Below are positions 1 through 9,766 of a DNA stretch of 64,000 nucleotides, one piece after another; position 1 is the first letter of the stretch; each line of letters begins with the position of its first letter. This stretch comes from Rebecca billardiae RCC1528 (lineage: Eukaryota > Haptophyta). The position numbers were made by a program, and so were the translations under genes. The notes under the pieces were generated by a model. It was not told where the DNA came from. It did not search any database and worked only from the letters and a program-made list of their open reading frames with translations. Where the stretch lies: contig OZ251229.1 in the NCBI GenBank assembly GCA_965240325.2, positions 2,046,001 to 2,110,000 on the forward strand, written 5' to 3'.

Positions 1-3000
1 GCCGCCGGCTGTGCAGGCGAAGGGCCGGCCCACGGTGGCGGCACTGGCGCCGGCGTTGGCAGCGGGGCGGCAGGCATCGGAACGGAGCTCTGCGGCTGCG
101 GCTGCAGGGAGGGCTGCGGCTGCGGCGAGGCTTGCGGCGATGGTGAGGTCTGCGGCTGCGGCTGTGGTGATGGCGGCAGCTGCAGCGGCGGTGGCGGCGG
201 CTGCGGCTGCGGCAACGGCGACGGCGGCAGCTGCAGCTGCGGCGGCGGTGCCGGCACCGGGACGGGCGCGGGCGTCTCGGGCAGCGGCGTGCGCCTCAGG
301 CTCTCGATCTGCGCGTGCACCTCCTCCAGCAGCCTCAGCTGCTCCCGATGGCGGATGTCCTCCAGAGCCGAGCGCGCCTCCAGCTCGCGCGCCAGCTTCT
401 GCGTCTCGCGCTCGCTGTCGTCGCGCAGCGCCGCGCGCTCCGTCTTCGCCGCGATCTCGAGCTCCTCCAGCTTCTTGAGGGCGGCGAGGGCCTCGGCGGC
501 GCCGGCCGAGTCGGGCTCGGCGGCCGCGCCGAGCCGTGCGCGGCCCATCCAGCTCGGCGTGGCAGCGGGTTGGCTCTCCGGGCCGTCACCACCGCCGCCG
601 CGGGCAGCCGGGCTCGCGGGTGACGACAGGTCTGCTGCGCGCGCGGCGGACTCGACGGCGCGCGGCTGGTGGCTGGATGCGGCGGAGGTGCGCGGCGAGC
701 GGTGCCTGGGCGAAGCGGGCTTGGCCGCCGCCGGCAGCAGCGCAGGCGAGGGGGGCGCGGACGGCGTGCGCCGCTGCGATGCGAGGGGTGACTCCCTGTG
801 CGAAGCGGCGGCGTGCTGCGGCGATGATTGCACGCTCACGCGCGGCGCAGAGCGCGGCGCAGGGTGCGGCGGCAGCGGCTGCACCGGCGGCATGCCGGGC
901 ACGATGCTGCTCACAATCGTGATACGCGACATCCCGTCCGCCCGAACCTCCACGCCCGGCCGACCGTGCAGCTGCAGCCGAGCCAGCGGCTGCGGGCCGA
1001 AGCGCGCGACCGGCACAGAGCCGCCGCCGCCCTCGCTCGTGGCGAGAGGGAGCAGCACCCAGCCCAGCGCGTCGTGCGGCTTGTGCACGTCGTGGTCCCA
1101 CACCTCCACCCGGATCGCCTCGTCCCCGCTCGCGAGCGGCAGCGCGATCCCGTCCGCCCACGACGGGTTGAGCGTATTGTCCCGGCGCGCGGTCTCGACG
1201 GTGATCTCGCTCGGCAGTGCGACCAGCCGGACGTAAGGGTCGGAGAGCGAGCGCGCGTCTCGGTTCATCAGCTTGACGCACGAGATCGAGTGGAACGCCA
1301 CGTAGCGCGGCGCGTCCGGCGGGAGGGCGTCGGGCTGCGGCTGCGGCTGCGGCGGCTGCGGCTGCGGGTGTGGGTGCGGGTGCGGCTGCTGCGGCTGCTG
1401 CTGCGCGGGCGCCGCCGGTCCACGCGCCGGTGACGGTGCCTCAGCAATCTGCGCTCTCCCGTCGCCATTGGCGAGCGGCACGTCGGCTGACGGGGACTGT
1501 TCCTCGCTCGTGGGCGAGTGCGCGCTGCGCGAGGCCACTGCCGAATTCGGCTGCTGCACGGCCGGCACGCTCTCGGCCTCCACACGTGCGCTCCCGAGTT
1601 TTCCATTCGGGCTGGGAGCGGAGCGCGTAGCCCCGATGATGCGCGGCTTCGGCGGCGACGCGGACGGCTGCGGGGGCGGCGCGCGCAGCGGGCTGGGCGG
1701 GTGCTGCATCGCGCGCTCGGTGCGCACGAGCGCGAAGAGCAACGCCGTCGCCACGATCTTCGCCACCGCCAGATCCGATCTGGAGAACGCGATCTCGTCC
1801 GATGCGTACAGGAGCTGCAGCGCGCCGCGCGGTCGCCCGTCCTGGTCCTCCTGCGGCCGCGCTGCCGCGACCGCGCCGCCGAGCGGCAGAGAGATGGACG
1901 CGCCCGGGAGCAGCTCGTTGGGGTGGGCCGCGTCGATCCGAACCTCGATGCCCTCCTCGTAGCACCGCCGCGCCACCGCGGTCACGATCGGCGGCGGCAG
2001 CTGCAGCCCGCTCCCCTCTGCTCCCAAGTGTGCCCCGACGAGCGCGAGCCGAGACTGGCCGCCTCCGCCCGCGCCGCGCGCGCCGGGCGAGGCGAAGTCG
2101 GCGGAGGGCCTGATCGCGTAGAGCAGCGCGGCGTCGGCGCGCGCCACCTCGGCCACGGCCGCGAGTGCCGGCGCCCACGCGGCCGACTCCGCCTCAGGCC
2201 CGGCGGCGCGCGGCGGCGCAGTCGCGCCGACTAGCATCACGGCATGCAGCAGCTCAGGCAACAGCGAGGCCTGCTCTGCGAGCTCGGCCGGGAGCGGGGC
2301 GAGGCTGGCGCGTACCGCCTCGCGGGCTGCGTCCGCGTCCGGCACGTCGCGGATTGCGCGCGCGAGTGCGGACAGCACGCCGCTCAGCTCGTCCGATTCG
2401 TCAGCGCCGCCACCCTCTGCGGCGGCGCCGCCACCGCCGCCGGCGTGTGCAGGCGCGACATGGCCGGCACGCCGGGCCTCGGCGGCGGAGCCGGGACGGA
2501 GCTGCGCGGCAGAGGTGGGGCTGCGCGCACGCGTCGAGCTCGCCGAGATCGCCGAGCCCGTCGCGCCCGCGCTGCGCGGCAGGAAGACCTGCGTCCCGTT
2601 GGTCAGCCACGCGCTGTGGTGCGTGCGCGGCAGCTGCGAGCTCGCGCTCGTCGGCGAACGCGGGTGTGTGACTGGCCAGATGCCCCGCGCCGCCGCCGCG
2701 TCCCGCTCCGCTCGACTGCGCGCGCCTCTCCGTGGCGCATGCGTGCCGCGCGCCGCTCGCGCGCTCGCAGGCCGCGCGCCCACGGCCGCTCTGCCGGAGG
2801 CGCGGGAATCCGGGCGGCGGTGCGGCGAGGTGCTGCGCGGACGCTCGCTGTAGATGCCAGCCGGGTACGCAGGGCCATCCTCTGGCGCTGCCGTGCCGAT
2901 GCCGTACTTCTCGTCGAGCGCCTGCGCGTGCGCGGCAGCACGTGCGACGGGCGTGCGCGCGCGCGCGAGCGCCAAGGTCGGGCCGGGACAGGGCGTGCGG

Positions 3001-3104
3001 GGCGCGAGGGCGCATTGCATGGCGCAAGGGAGTACATGCCGCATCCGCACCTGCAGCCGCGCCTCTAGCTCCCGATCGAGGCCTTGTGCGCCACGCGCCA
3101 GCAT
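1..3104 (-). CDS. GAF + C2 domain protein, 3' end beyond left edge
   Basis: One minus-strand frame is open from about 3104 to base 1. From the amino end it reads a Ser/Pro/Arg-rich region, then a GAF-like domain (about 2150-1710; ALLYAIR near its start, GALQLLYAS and FSRSDLAVAKIVATALL near its end), then a Gln/His/Pro linker, then a C2 domain (about 1315-1060; YVAFHSISCVKLMNRD, SDPYVRL, NPSWADG, VEVWDHDVHKPHDALG), then a Pro/Ser-rich stretch with a short charged helix (about 510-310) and a Pro-Gln tail reaching the edge. GAF domains bind small ligands and C2 domains bind lipid or calcium, so a membrane-linked signalling role is inferred. The start is uncertain: ATG at 3104 lies in a dispersed repeat, and a possible intron (about 2922-3035, in frame) ends in a typical CGCAG acceptor; ATG at 3020 is an alternative. 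Plus-strand ORFs here are antisense shadows. Confidence 0.68.
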   Translation of the reverse strand, partial: MLARGAQGLDRELEARLQVRMRHVLPCAMQCALAPRTPCPGPTLALARARTPVARAAAHAQALDEKYGIGTAAPEDGPAYPAGIYSERPRSTSPHRRPDSRASGRAAVGARPASARAARGTHAPRRGARSRAERDAAAARGIWPVTHPRSPTSASSQLPRTHHSAWLTNGTQVFLPRSAGATGSAISASSTRARSPTSAAQLRPGSAAEARRAGHVAPAHAGGGGGAAAEGGGADESDELSGVLSALARAIRDVPDADAAREAVRASLAPLPAELAEQASLLPELLHAVMLVGATAPPRAAGPEAESAAWAPALAAVAEVARADAALLYAIRPSADFASPGARGAGGGGQSRLALVGAHLGAEGSGLQLPPPIVTAVARRCYEEGIEVRIDAAHPNELLPGASISLPLGGAVAAARPQEDQDGRPRGALQLLYASDEIAFSRSDLAVAKIVATALLFALVRTERAMQHPPSPLRAPPPQPSASPPKPRIIGATRSAPSPNGKLGSARVEAESVPAVQQPNSAVASRSAHSPTSEEQSPSADVPLANGDGRAQIAEAPSPARGPAAPAQQQPQQPHPHPHPQPQPPQPQPQPDALPPDAPRYVAFHSISCVKLMNRDARSLSDPYVRLVALPSEITVETARRDNTLNPSWADGIALPLASGDEAIRVEVWDHDVHKPHDALGWVLLPLATSEGGGGSVPVARFGPQPLARLQLHGRPGVEVRADGMSRITIVSSIVPGMPPVQPLPPHPAPRSAPRVSVQSSPQHAAASHRESPLASQRRTPSAPPSPALLPAAAKPASPRHRSPRTSAASSHQPRAVESAARAADLSSPASPAARGGGGDGPESQPAATPSWMGRARLGAAAEPDSAGAAEALAALKKLEELEIAAKTERAALRDDSERETQKLARELEARSALEDIRHREQLRLLEEVHAQIESLRRTPLPETPAPVPVPAPPPQLQLPPSPLPQPQPPPPPLQLPPSPQPQPQTSPSPQASPQPQPSLQPQPQSSVPMPAAPLPTPAPVPPPWAGPSPAQPA
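2985..3075. repeat. dispersed repeat shared with the MYB 3' region
   Basis: The GC-rich block around 2985-3075 (core GGGCGCATTGCATGGCGCA) reappears in the same orientation at about 32538-32632, just after the MYB stop codon. Here it overlaps the 5' end, or a possible first intron, of the GAF/C2 gene on the opposite strand. Confidence 0.6.
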
Positions 3105-3187
3105 GGCGCACGATGGCACCGAAACCCTTGAGAATAAGAAACGACGCGCGAATCGCTCAATCGCCCATCGGTGCGTGCAAAGGAATA
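3095..3187. repeat. 90-bp dispersed repeat, copy 1
   Basis: A block of about 90 bp starting ACGCGCCAGCATGGCGCACG and containing CTTGAGAATAAGAAACGACG is nearly identical at about 5502-5592. It overlaps the proposed ATG of the GAF/C2 gene on the other strand. Confidence 0.75.
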
Positions 3188-3205
3188 GTGCGTGCCTCGT
3201 CTGTG

Positions 3206-3297
3206 CATTGGATGAGCAACCGCCCAAGGTGGTCAGCACCTCCGGAAGCCACTGGGCGCAGGAATTTCGGGTGGGGATTTTCTTTTCCGAATAAGTT
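3206..3297. repeat. 92-bp dispersed repeat, copy 1
   Basis: The block from TTGGATGAGCAACCGCCCAA to TTTTCCGAATAAGTTG is repeated at about 8237-8327 with almost no change. In both places it stops abruptly after AAGTTG, and here the large inverted-repeat arm begins at once. Confidence 0.8.
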
Positions 3298-3840
3298 GAC
3301 ACACTTTATACTATGAAAAGTCGATGACGGGTAGCCGTTCCCGAATTATTGCAGGCGCACACGCGACACTAGGAGGAGGCGGTTTAGGGTAAACACAAGC
3401 CGCCAGCGCACACAAGAGCGTGGAATCAGGTTAGGGTGTGGACATAGAAAAGTCGCACGCCCGTGAGCGCACAAGCGATCCGATCAGGAGGCGGTGTAGG
3501 GTATCGCCAGCCGCCAGCGCACATACGCTCTGGAATCGGGTTCAGGGTCGGTCATAGGCTCAGGGTCGGTCATAATGCTGCACAAGGACGTGACGAGCAA
3601 GACGTAACCGATATATTTTGTACCCACTGCGCGACAATGACGCGCTCTGAACTTCACACGACTCCTAGGCTACCCGAGATCGGACCAGATCGGTGCGCAA
3701 GGGCGTTCCAGCGACACAGATTCGCATCTCCCGCCCTGGATGGCGCAATTCCATAGGAGAAGGTATGAAAACACAAATGGCGTTTCGGCCACATGCAACA
3801 CGACTCGCAAATGCACGTTCCGACTCCGCCTCATCAGCGG
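3298..3840 (+). repeat. left arm of the 11.4-kb inverted structure
   Basis: The outer end (ACACTTTATACTATGAAAAG, then GTCGATGACGGGTAGCCGTT) is matched in reverse complement at 14680-14718. Homology continues inward through subrepeats containing TTTAGGG or TTAGGG-like words with the phrase GCGCACA, through GGCTACCCGAGATCGGACCAGAT near 3668, and in diverged form to about 3840. The arm is non-coding as far as I can see. Confidence 0.8.
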
Positions 3841-3966
3841 CAGCGCGCGCAAAAAACGCTCGGCGAGCCCTCGGCGAGCCCGAGCGAGCGAGACCCGTGG
3901 GCGACTGCTGCTCGCCCCCGACGCTGTCTGCATGGCCGCGCCCCGTCGCCGATAGCACCACGCCCG

Positions 3967-5363
3967 ATGCACGCCGATACGTGCATCGAGCTGGGCCTGA
4001 CGGCAGCATTGCCGTCTAGAGGGGTCAGAGCCCCACTGTGGGGTGTGTGGCCCAAAATCCAACTTTCTGCCGTCTTGAGACGAGGCTCTCAAACTTCGGG
4101 ATGTCAATATTCGCCTGAAATGACCTGGGGTCACGCTGATAAGTTTTGCGAAAAAATGTCACATACTGGAGATATACGACCTCAATCTCGACGCGATCTC
4201 GGCAACATTAGTAGGGGAGATATACGATCTCCAAGGTGATCTCGCTATTTGCACCAGAATCGCACCGGCTAGATCACATTTTGGCAGTCTGAAATTGGCA
4301 CAGGCGGATTCTACACCCTGGAATTAGGCCTAAACGAACTTAAACGGACTCAAACAGTTATAAATAGAGGAGATATTTCATATTTCGAGATTTCGGGAGA
4401 TTGTGTCACTCGGGAGTGTAACGGTCGGAGCTCTGACCCCACTAATTGCCGTCACCGCCGGCCTCCGTCCGCGGCGCCGCACCGCGGAGCTTCTCGGCTC
4501 CGCGCCATCGGAGTAGCGGAGATGCACTATCCTCGAGTGGTGCAGATGACGTCGACGAGGACTCGCCACTGGTGCGCGCTCTGGGCCAGCGCGCGGGGCT
4601 CGCGCTGCGCGTGTTCCTCGCTAGCCTCCCGTGCGCGGCGTCACGGCGTGCGCCGCCGTCGGACCTGCGGCTGCTCGAGATCGTGTACGAGGCCGCCTGT
4701 CTGGGCCGACCGCGTTCCAAGCTCTTCCCGCCCGACGCGCGCCGACTCGACACCAGCCGGCTGCGCAGGCGGATCCGCGATCTGGAGGCGAGCATGAGGC
4801 GCCACGATGAGAACCATCGCACAGCTCTCCGTGACGCGATCTGGCAGCCGGACCTGATCTGCATCACACGGGCGCCGACGCCAGCGTCTCCAAGATTGCC
4901 GGCCGGGATTTCATCATCTGCGCCGCCGTGCTCGGTGGGTCGATCGGCGGGCCCATCGGCATCATGCTCGGCGAGCACGCCGCGCTCGGCGAGTCGGTCG
5001 AGCGCGCCGCATGCCGAGGCGTGCGGATCCTCCGAGCGGTGCTGCTCGCGCCAGTCCGGCCGGCGGCTCGCCACGGCCGAGGTGTGCGCGGACACGCTGG
5101 TGCCGCCGCCCCTCGTACCGCCCGGTCCTGCCGCTGCGGCCGCCTCTTCGGCGGACGAGCCGCGCGGCGCGGGGGCGCAGCGAGTCCGGTGCGGCTGTCG
5201 TACGGGTCGAGCGCGAGCGCCGAGTCGCAGCCCCGCGCGCGCCGCGCCGCTGGCGCCGGGTCGCCCGGGGGAGAAGGCGCAGCTGCAGTGCTCCTCTGCC
5301 ATCACGCGATCCGCCGGCAGAAAGACCAGACTTTGCGTCTGGCGGCTGTCTGAGGGTAGCTAG
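3967..5363 (+). pseudogene. unknown protein, copy 1, interrupted by a MITE
   Basis: This is a paralogue of the minus-strand gene at 11517-13061. Both begin MHADTCIELGL and share a long amino-terminal half (for example RRAPPSDLRLLEIVYEAAC, RPRSKLFPP, LRDAIWQPDLI, CSRQSGRRLATVEVCAD with few changes). Copy 1 is split after codon 16 by a 428-bp insertion (4017-4444). Skipping the insertion and one 9-bp target copy puts the two halves back in one frame that matches the paralogue. It diverges after the PPGPAAAAASS stretch and lacks the carboxy-terminal repeats of copy 2. The function is not recognised. Amino-acid identity through Arg/Pro-rich sequence with synonymous-looking changes suggests past coding constraint. 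Confidence 0.6.
4017..4444. mobile_element. 428-bp MITE with 9-bp target duplication
   Basis: The element begins TAGAGGGGTCAGAGCCCC and ends with the inverted counterpart GGAGCTCTGACCCCACTA. It is flanked on both sides by ATTGCCGTC (4008-4016 and 4445-4453). It is clearly more AT-rich than its surroundings, has no ORF of note, and carries internal repeats of GGAGATATACGA-CTC. A 9-bp duplication suits Mutator-like transposases, but the family is an inference. It sits inside the reading frame of the gene copy at 3967-5363. Confidence 0.88.
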
Positions 5364-5501
5364 ACCATGCCTGCACAGTGTCATGCGGCGTTCAGCGCCC
5401 AAAGGCGCCCTGACTGGCCGCAGGGCGCCCTCAGCGGACGCCGTCAACTTTGCTTCCATACGAAGCAAAGTGAACTGCGGTAAGGGGATAATGCAGCCTG
5501 A

Positions 5502-5592
5502 CGCGCCAGCATGGCGCACGATGGCACCGAAACCCTTGAGAATAAGAAACGACGCGCGAATCGCTCAATCGCCCATCGGTGCGTGCAAAGGA
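5502..5592. repeat. 90-bp dispersed repeat, copy 2
   Basis: Near-identical copy of 3095-3187, here followed by unrelated sequence (AACAGCGGGGGCCTAGCGG), so the repeat boundary is near base 5592. Confidence 0.75.
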
Positions 5593-6369
5593 AAACAGCG
5601 GGGGCCTAGCGGCCTTTTCCCGGTGGGGCTGGTCGAACACAGCGCGTCTAGGACGCGACGGAGAAGCTTGCCAGGGCCGGCAGACCCGACGACGATGAGA
5701 CGAGTTGGCCGTTCAGCGCTGACTAACGGTATCATCCAAGCTGCCGCGTCTTCGCGCGTCGCGTGTGCGATTTAGCCATTAGCCAGGTGCGGCAGCGTGG
5801 CTCTCCCAGTTCTGCAAGGCCCACCGAGGCGCCAGCGAGGCGCGCGTCGATGCAGTCGATGCAGTCGTCGCTGCGCACGGCCGCTCGGGCACGGCGGCAC
5901 GGCAACGGCACGCACCGATCACGCCGTGCGTGCGCGCGTCGGCCATCGACGCGTGGTAGTCGTGCAGCAACTGCAGTCCGCACGTCGTGCGCGCTGCTGC
6001 CGCCGGACGCCCAGATGGCGCGCGACCGCGTCGGTCGCGGCGGCCTCGCGCGCCGCGCGCGGTTCGGCTCGACGCGCGGCGTGACCCTCGCGGCGCTCCG
6101 CGTTGCGCGCCTCGTCCACGCCGTTCAGCGTGCTCGCCAGCCGCGCTGCGCGAGGCACGCGTCGAGCGCTGCCGGCGTCTCGCAGTTTGGGTGCGAGGCC
6201 GCGGGCGCGCGCGCGCCGGGGGGCGTGGCCTCGTGCGGGTGCACGGCCAGGCGCGCCAGGTCCGTACCGTTACCGTATTGTATAGGCGGTATGAACTGGG
6301 TAAGAAGGGGGTACCGCTAAGATCGCCGCCAGATTTGTGGGAATCGCAACGACATCTCTATGCGGCGCG
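5593..6369. other. no convincing gene; possible minus-strand gene remnant
   Basis: No intact gene is evident. On the minus strand two adjacent frames (about 6270-6125 with HPNCETPAALDACLAQRGW, then about 6135-5930 with LNGVDEARNAERREGHAAR) read like one protein broken by a frameshift. I cannot assign a family. Confidence 0.25.
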
Positions 6370-6470
6370 CGCAAAAATTAACCACATGCGCTTCGATTCC
6401 CGAGGCGTGCCCTAATTGGCGCAAAAATTAACCAAGTGCGTTCTCGATTCCCGAGGCGTGCCTAATCAAA
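6370..6470. repeat. two-copy tandem repeat of about 50 bp
   Basis: GCGCAAAAATTAACCACATG and GCGCAAAAATTAACCAAGTG start two adjacent units, each ending GATTCCCGAGGCGTGCC-TAAT. Confidence 0.8.
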
Positions 6471-7118
6471 AAACGTTTGAGGCCCCATTCTTCGTATTCC
6501 TACTCCGGTATTACTCTCCCCATCAGTACGTCACACACAATTAAAGGGGGTCGGAGCTGGGTCTCCCAGGGCTTTCTCACGAATTAAACTTGTTTAAAGC
6601 TGTGTTCACCAGAATAGTGCGTGCCTCGTCTGTGCATGCGCCAGCCGCCGCCAGCAAGCCAGCTGAGCAGAGCGGCAAGCGCGCACGCGGCCGCGCAGGG
6701 CACACGGGGACGACTACATCACCGCCGGATCACCCGCCAGGGCCCAGCGGCTGAGACGGCCGTCTGACATCCGGACCTGCACCCTCGCCCTCGCTCGGGG
6801 CACAGCAGGTCCATGCGAGCCGCGCAGCGCAGGTGGATCGCGCTCCAGCAGCTCAAGGCCGCGCTCAAGCCATTCGATCGCGGTTCAGGCTATGCTCTGC
6901 CACCAGCGCCGACTTCGTGTCGTCGACGATCGGGCACTGCCGACGACGAATCAGGAGACCTGCGCCGTCCTACCTGTGTCGTTAAATCATAGAATGAGTC
7001 TACGACTCCCTCACCCGCGGCCAACGCGCTCCGACATCCTCCATTAACTCCATTCAGTACTTCGACAGACGAATCAGGAGAGCTGCGCCCTCGTGCCTGT
7101 GTCTTTAAATCATAGAAT
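6471..7118. other. gene-free stretch with a spaced direct repeat
   Basis: No gene is visible. A unit running from GACGAATCAGGAGA through TTAAATCATAGAAT to AGTCTA occurs near 6938-7004 and again near 7062-7125, about 124 bp apart; the second copy abuts the foldback element at 7121. A fragment at 6613 (ATAGTGCGTGCCTCGTCTGT) also occurs near 3185. Confidence 0.6.
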
Positions 7119-7120
7119 TA

Positions 7121-8235
7121 GTCTAGTTCAGGGATTCACCCGGACTGCTCGTGAAACGCACCAACACCGGTCGGTGTTGGTTAGCTGGGCGCATGGCTGC
7201 CCTTGTGGTGCGCGGTGGCGACGAACATATGCCGAGCACGACGCCAAGACGGCCCGCGCACACCAGTAGAGACGGGCTAGTGGCGTCGTACGGCCCCAGC
7301 GTGCCCTACTGAGGCGCTTGAGCCGACATCCTGCGCCCAGTTGAGGCCGTACGTTCGTGCGGGCTCGTCTGCACACCCATCGCCGGTGTTGGTTCAAACG
7401 TGCGGGCGCGGCGCGATGTAGCACACCAAGGTGAGGGGTACTGTGGTGGGGGACGTGTTGGTGCGGTGCTGGCACGCACTCTCCTAGCGTCCTTTCCCCG
7501 CCAAAGCCTCCGAGCAAGTATGAGTACGCGGATTGACATGAAGGCTCACCAACTAGTCACCCGTCTTCACGTGTGCGGCCGCCATCTAGGCATGGGCGTG
7601 CTCGATATTTTGCGGACAAGGTGCGAGCGTGCTCGACCACAGGGAGTTAGACAAGCATAGTGCTGTGACATGCTCCTCGGTAGCTCTGCGACTTGTCAGC
7701 AGCAATGGCACGCGCGGCACGCGCCAAACAGGCTCACTGTGACGCAGCATGCAAGGCAGCATTCACAGCCATGAATAAATAACGAAATGGCCGAAACTGG
7801 TCTGTGTGGTGGTATAACCGTGAGCGAAGCCTTACTTGCGTGAATCTCCAGACCGATGGGTCGTACGACAAGGCCGAGCTAGGAGAGTGCGTGCCAGTAC
7901 CGCACCAACACGTCCCCCACCACAGTACCCCTCACCTTGGTGTGCTACATCGCGCCGCGCCCGCACGTTTGAACCAACACCGGCGATGGGTGTGCAGACG
8001 AGCCCGCACGAACGTACGGCCTCAACTGGGCGCAGGATGTCGTCTCAAGCGCCTCAGTAGGGCACGCTGGGGCCGTACGACGCCACTAGCCCGTCTCTAC
8101 TGGTGTGCGCGGGCCGTCTTGGCGTCGTGCTCGGCATGTGTTCGTCGCCACCGCGCACCACAAGGGCAGCCATGCGCCCCAGCGAACCAACACCGACGGT
8201 GTTGGCGGCTCCCGGACTTTTTCCCTGAACTAGAC
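7121..8235. mobile_element. foldback element with about 370-bp inverted arms, TA-flanked
   Basis: The left arm (7121-about 7500) and right arm (about 7868-8235) are near-perfect inverted copies that begin GTCTAGTTCAGGGA and end TCCCTGAACTAGAC. TA lies directly outside both ends (7119-7120, 8236-8237), which suits a Tc1/mariner/pogo-type integration. The spacer (7500-7868) has no transposase. The ORFs in the arms are mirror images of each other and are not taken as genes. Confidence 0.82.
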
Positions 8236-8236
8236 T

Positions 8237-8327
8237 ATTGGATGAGCAACCGCCCAAGGTGGTCAGCACCTCCGGAAGCCACTGGGCGCAGGAATTTCGG
8301 GTGGGGATTTTCTTTTCCGAATAAGTT
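8237..8327. repeat. 92-bp dispersed repeat, copy 2
   Basis: Copy of 3206-3297, directly after the TA that flanks the foldback element. It is followed by a 23-bp palindrome (GGTGCCGGCC / GGCCGGCACC) at 8328-8350. Confidence 0.8.
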
Positions 8328-8350
8328 GGTGCCGGCCTGAGGCCGGCACC

Positions 8351-9766
8351 AACCTCTGCCGCTGGCGGCTGCACTGATGACAGCGCGCTGGGGGGCGCCG
8401 GAGGGCGAGATGGGCGCCGACTGCGCGCCCTCCTGCCGGTAGTTGCGTGCCCGCGAAGGCGGTGCGCGTGGTTGAGCGCGGCTGAAGAGCAGCCATTTGC
8501 GTCGTTCTGCCGCTCGCCGTTCGGAGTCACTGCATCCGCCGCGCCTCAGGCCATCGCGTGCGCCGCAACAACAAGGAAGTCGTGTGCATTCCTCGGCTGA
8601 CTGCACGCGTGCTGCGAGCAGCGGCGTCGGCGTCCGGCACTTGGTTGCACTGGGCAATGTCCAAGTACTTTATGCACGCGTCATCACTCGTAACAGTACG
8701 CTGCCTGGCATGCGCATCTGCACGGGTCACACAGCCGTCAAAAGGCATGATCGAGCATCACGCAGCGGTTGGCATCGACCTACGACGAGGGTCGTGTGAG
8801 CATGAAAAGCACTGACATGCGCCCTTCTGGATAGTGATGTAGTGAGCACATTCCCGCGTGAAAGAAGCGCGCGCCATTCAGGCACCGGACGCGGCCTCGG
8901 GGCTGGATGCTCACGTCTTGGGCAGGCTGATGCTGCCTTCCGGCTACACGGGTGCGTCCATCAAGGCTGACCGTGTGTGCGCGATGCGCACCGTGAAGTT
9001 CGACAGGAACGTCCAGGCGTGAGCTACTGCTTGACAAGGTAGTACACACATTCATACACGCGCCGTGTCATCCGAAGAGGCACATACACGCAGGCCATGG
9101 GCCTCGTTCAGGTATGTTTTGCATTGCACGCATGTATGTTTGTACTACCTCGGGCCAAGATTGACGTCGGAGCACGAGTCAGGGATGTCAGTGCCGAGGC
9201 GGAGCTGGACAAAAGTCACGTGTGCGGCGACTCCGCGCGAGCGCACATGCTGCGCGTCACCGCATATCAGCATGGCGTGCGCTGCAAGTGCAACGTCATC
9301 GTCGGGCCAGAGTGCTTGTTCGACCAATCGAATCAGTATGATGCAATCAGCACACCTGAGCGCAGCTGTTCGGACCCGCGCTCATGCGCGGCGGCGCAAG
9401 GCAGCGCAGTGTGTACAGTGTAGGCCTCGCCACGCGGAAGCGCATGCTCCGTGTTTGTCTCGCCTCGCATGGCGCACTCGGGCGAGGCTGGCCGTGTGGC
9501 GGTGTGCACAGACATGCTGGCCCGAGGCAAGTACAGCCGAATGCGATGCGCGGCGCGAAGCGGCGCATGGCACTTCAGCACGACTGCCCAGCCTAGCTCG
9601 CCGGCTCTGCGCTCGCGGGATCGTCCACACGCACGGGAGCGCGGCGCCGTCGCCCGCTCGCCCGAGACGCGCGTGGCCGCCGCGAAGCGCGCGGCTGAAT
9701 AAATGCAAGGCGGAAATAAAAAGCGCGCCGATTTTCTCCGACCCGGGGTGCCGTGTCCCCAGTGGA
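8351..9766. other. mostly unassigned; two possible short plus-strand exons
   Basis: No complete gene is recognised. A frame ending at about 9022 reads protein-like (DAHVLGRLMLPSGYTGASIK, KADRVCAMRTVKFDRNVQA), and another at about 9150-9360 contains DVSAEAELDKSHVCGD and KCNVIVGPECLFDQSNQYD. They could be exons or remnants of a cysteine-containing protein; splice sites are not clear. Confidence 0.25.

Noticed and set aside
289-1962. Long plus-strand ORFs over the GAF/C2 gene
   Set aside because: They lie antisense to the minus-strand frame that encodes recognisable GAF and C2 domains; high GC keeps the opposite frames open.
3350-3560. TTTAGGG/TTAGGG words as telomere sequence
   Set aside because: They occur once per 60-80 bp subrepeat and not as a tandem hexamer or heptamer array, and the mirrored copy is internal at 14.4-14.7 kb.
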